In this document: piece after piece, positions 14,472 through 14,705 of the stretch
Layout: every line of letters begins with the position of its first letter
Numbering within the stretch: position 1 is the stretch's first letter
NCBI GenBank assembly: GCA_039936235.1
Contig: JBDTIS010000233.1
Span: 1-14,705, forward strand
Origin: CAHJXF01 sp039936235
Lineage (GTDB): Bacteria; Pseudomonadota; Gammaproteobacteria; Burkholderiales; Burkholderiaceae_D
Length of the DNA: 14,705 nt
Direction of reading: 5' to 3'
Notes under the pieces: generated by a model
Told to the model about the DNA's origin: nothing
The model's input: only the letters and a program-made list of their open reading frames with translations
The model's database searches: none
Program-made: the position numbers and the translations under genes

Positions 14472-14705
14472 TGCGTTGGCTGGCAGACTTGATGCAGTCC
14501 AACGTCGTGGCCGAGGCACCGACGCGCTCGCCTCCGAGGCCGTCGACGCAGTCGCCGCCGCGCAGCGCCCGGGCGGAACCCGGCGAGACGCTCGCGATCC
14601 AGCTCGCTCTCGTGATCGATCTGAACGTCTGCGTGGGCTGTCACGCGTGCGTGACGTCGTGCAAGGAGTGGAACACGTCCGGCTCGGCCGGGCCGCTCGC
14701 GGACG
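14468..14705 (+). CDS. soeB: Iron-sulfur subunit of the molybdoenzyme, N-terminal part (runs off the right edge)
   Basis: The ATG at 14468 overlaps the soeA stop in an ATGA junction, with GGACGGAG upstream, so the two are translationally coupled. The 79 visible residues start with a hydrophobic MMRWLADLMQSN, continue with a Pro/Ser/Arg-rich stretch at about 17-38, then reach LVIDLNVCVGCHACVTSCKE. There Cys55-x2-Cys58-x2-Cys61-x3-Cys65 is the first [4Fe-4S] ferredoxin motif of DmsB/SoeB-type subunits, which carry electrons from the molybdenum subunit to a membrane NrfD-like partner. That partner (SoeC) would be expected further right. An ATG at 14471 is an alternative start by one codon. Confidence 0.85.
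   Translation, partial: MMRWLADLMQSNVVAEAPTRSPPRPSTQSPPRSARAEPGETLAIQLALVIDLNVCVGCHACVTSCKEWNTSGSAGPLAD

Overview
The window is GC-rich proteobacterial DNA, most likely from a betaproteobacterium of the Burkholderiales. That placement rests on the codon use and on the resemblance of the central operon to the sauRSTU sulfoacetate genes described in Cupriavidus necator; genus and species cannot be fixed from the sequence alone. Almost everything readable is a sulfonate catabolism locus with its own regulators. No rRNA, tRNA, CRISPR array or insertion sequence was seen.

Layout from left to right. (1) Positions 1-310, minus strand: the 5' end of xsc, sulfoacetaldehyde acetyltransferase, running off the left edge. 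(2) Positions 451-4056, plus strand, divergent from xsc: an IclR-family regulator, then a CobS-like AAA+ ATPase and a CobT-like VWA protein. (3) Positions 4155-9430, minus strand, convergent with the CobT gene: in transcription order an IclR regulator (SauR), an MFS transporter (SauU), an acylating aldehyde dehydrogenase (SauS) and an AMP-forming acyl-CoA synthetase (SauT). A good sigma70-like promoter and a dense cluster of dyad repeats lie between sauR and sauU. (4) Positions 9563-10305, minus strand: a decayed or start-less hypothetical gene whose coding signal changes frame near its 3' end. (5) Positions 10490-11410, minus strand: a LysR-type regulator. (6) From 11544, plus strand and divergent from the LysR gene: a large cytoplasmic molybdopterin oxidoreductase (SoeA-like), overlapping the start of an iron-sulfur subunit (SoeB-like) cut by the right edge.

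How the genes fit together (inference from family knowledge): SauU imports sulfoacetate; SauT activates it to sulfoacetyl-CoA; SauS reduces this to sulfoacetaldehyde; Xsc uses phosphate to split it into acetyl phosphate and sulfite; and the SoeAB(C) enzyme oxidises the sulfite to sulfate, passing electrons to the membrane. So one stretch appears to hold the whole route from organosulfonate to central carbon and sulfate, with three local regulators. The unexplained element is the CobS/CobT pair, which has no CobN partner in view. It may be a cobaltochelatase module displaced from cobalamin genes, or a MoxR/VWA-type maturation module serving an enzyme of this pathway.
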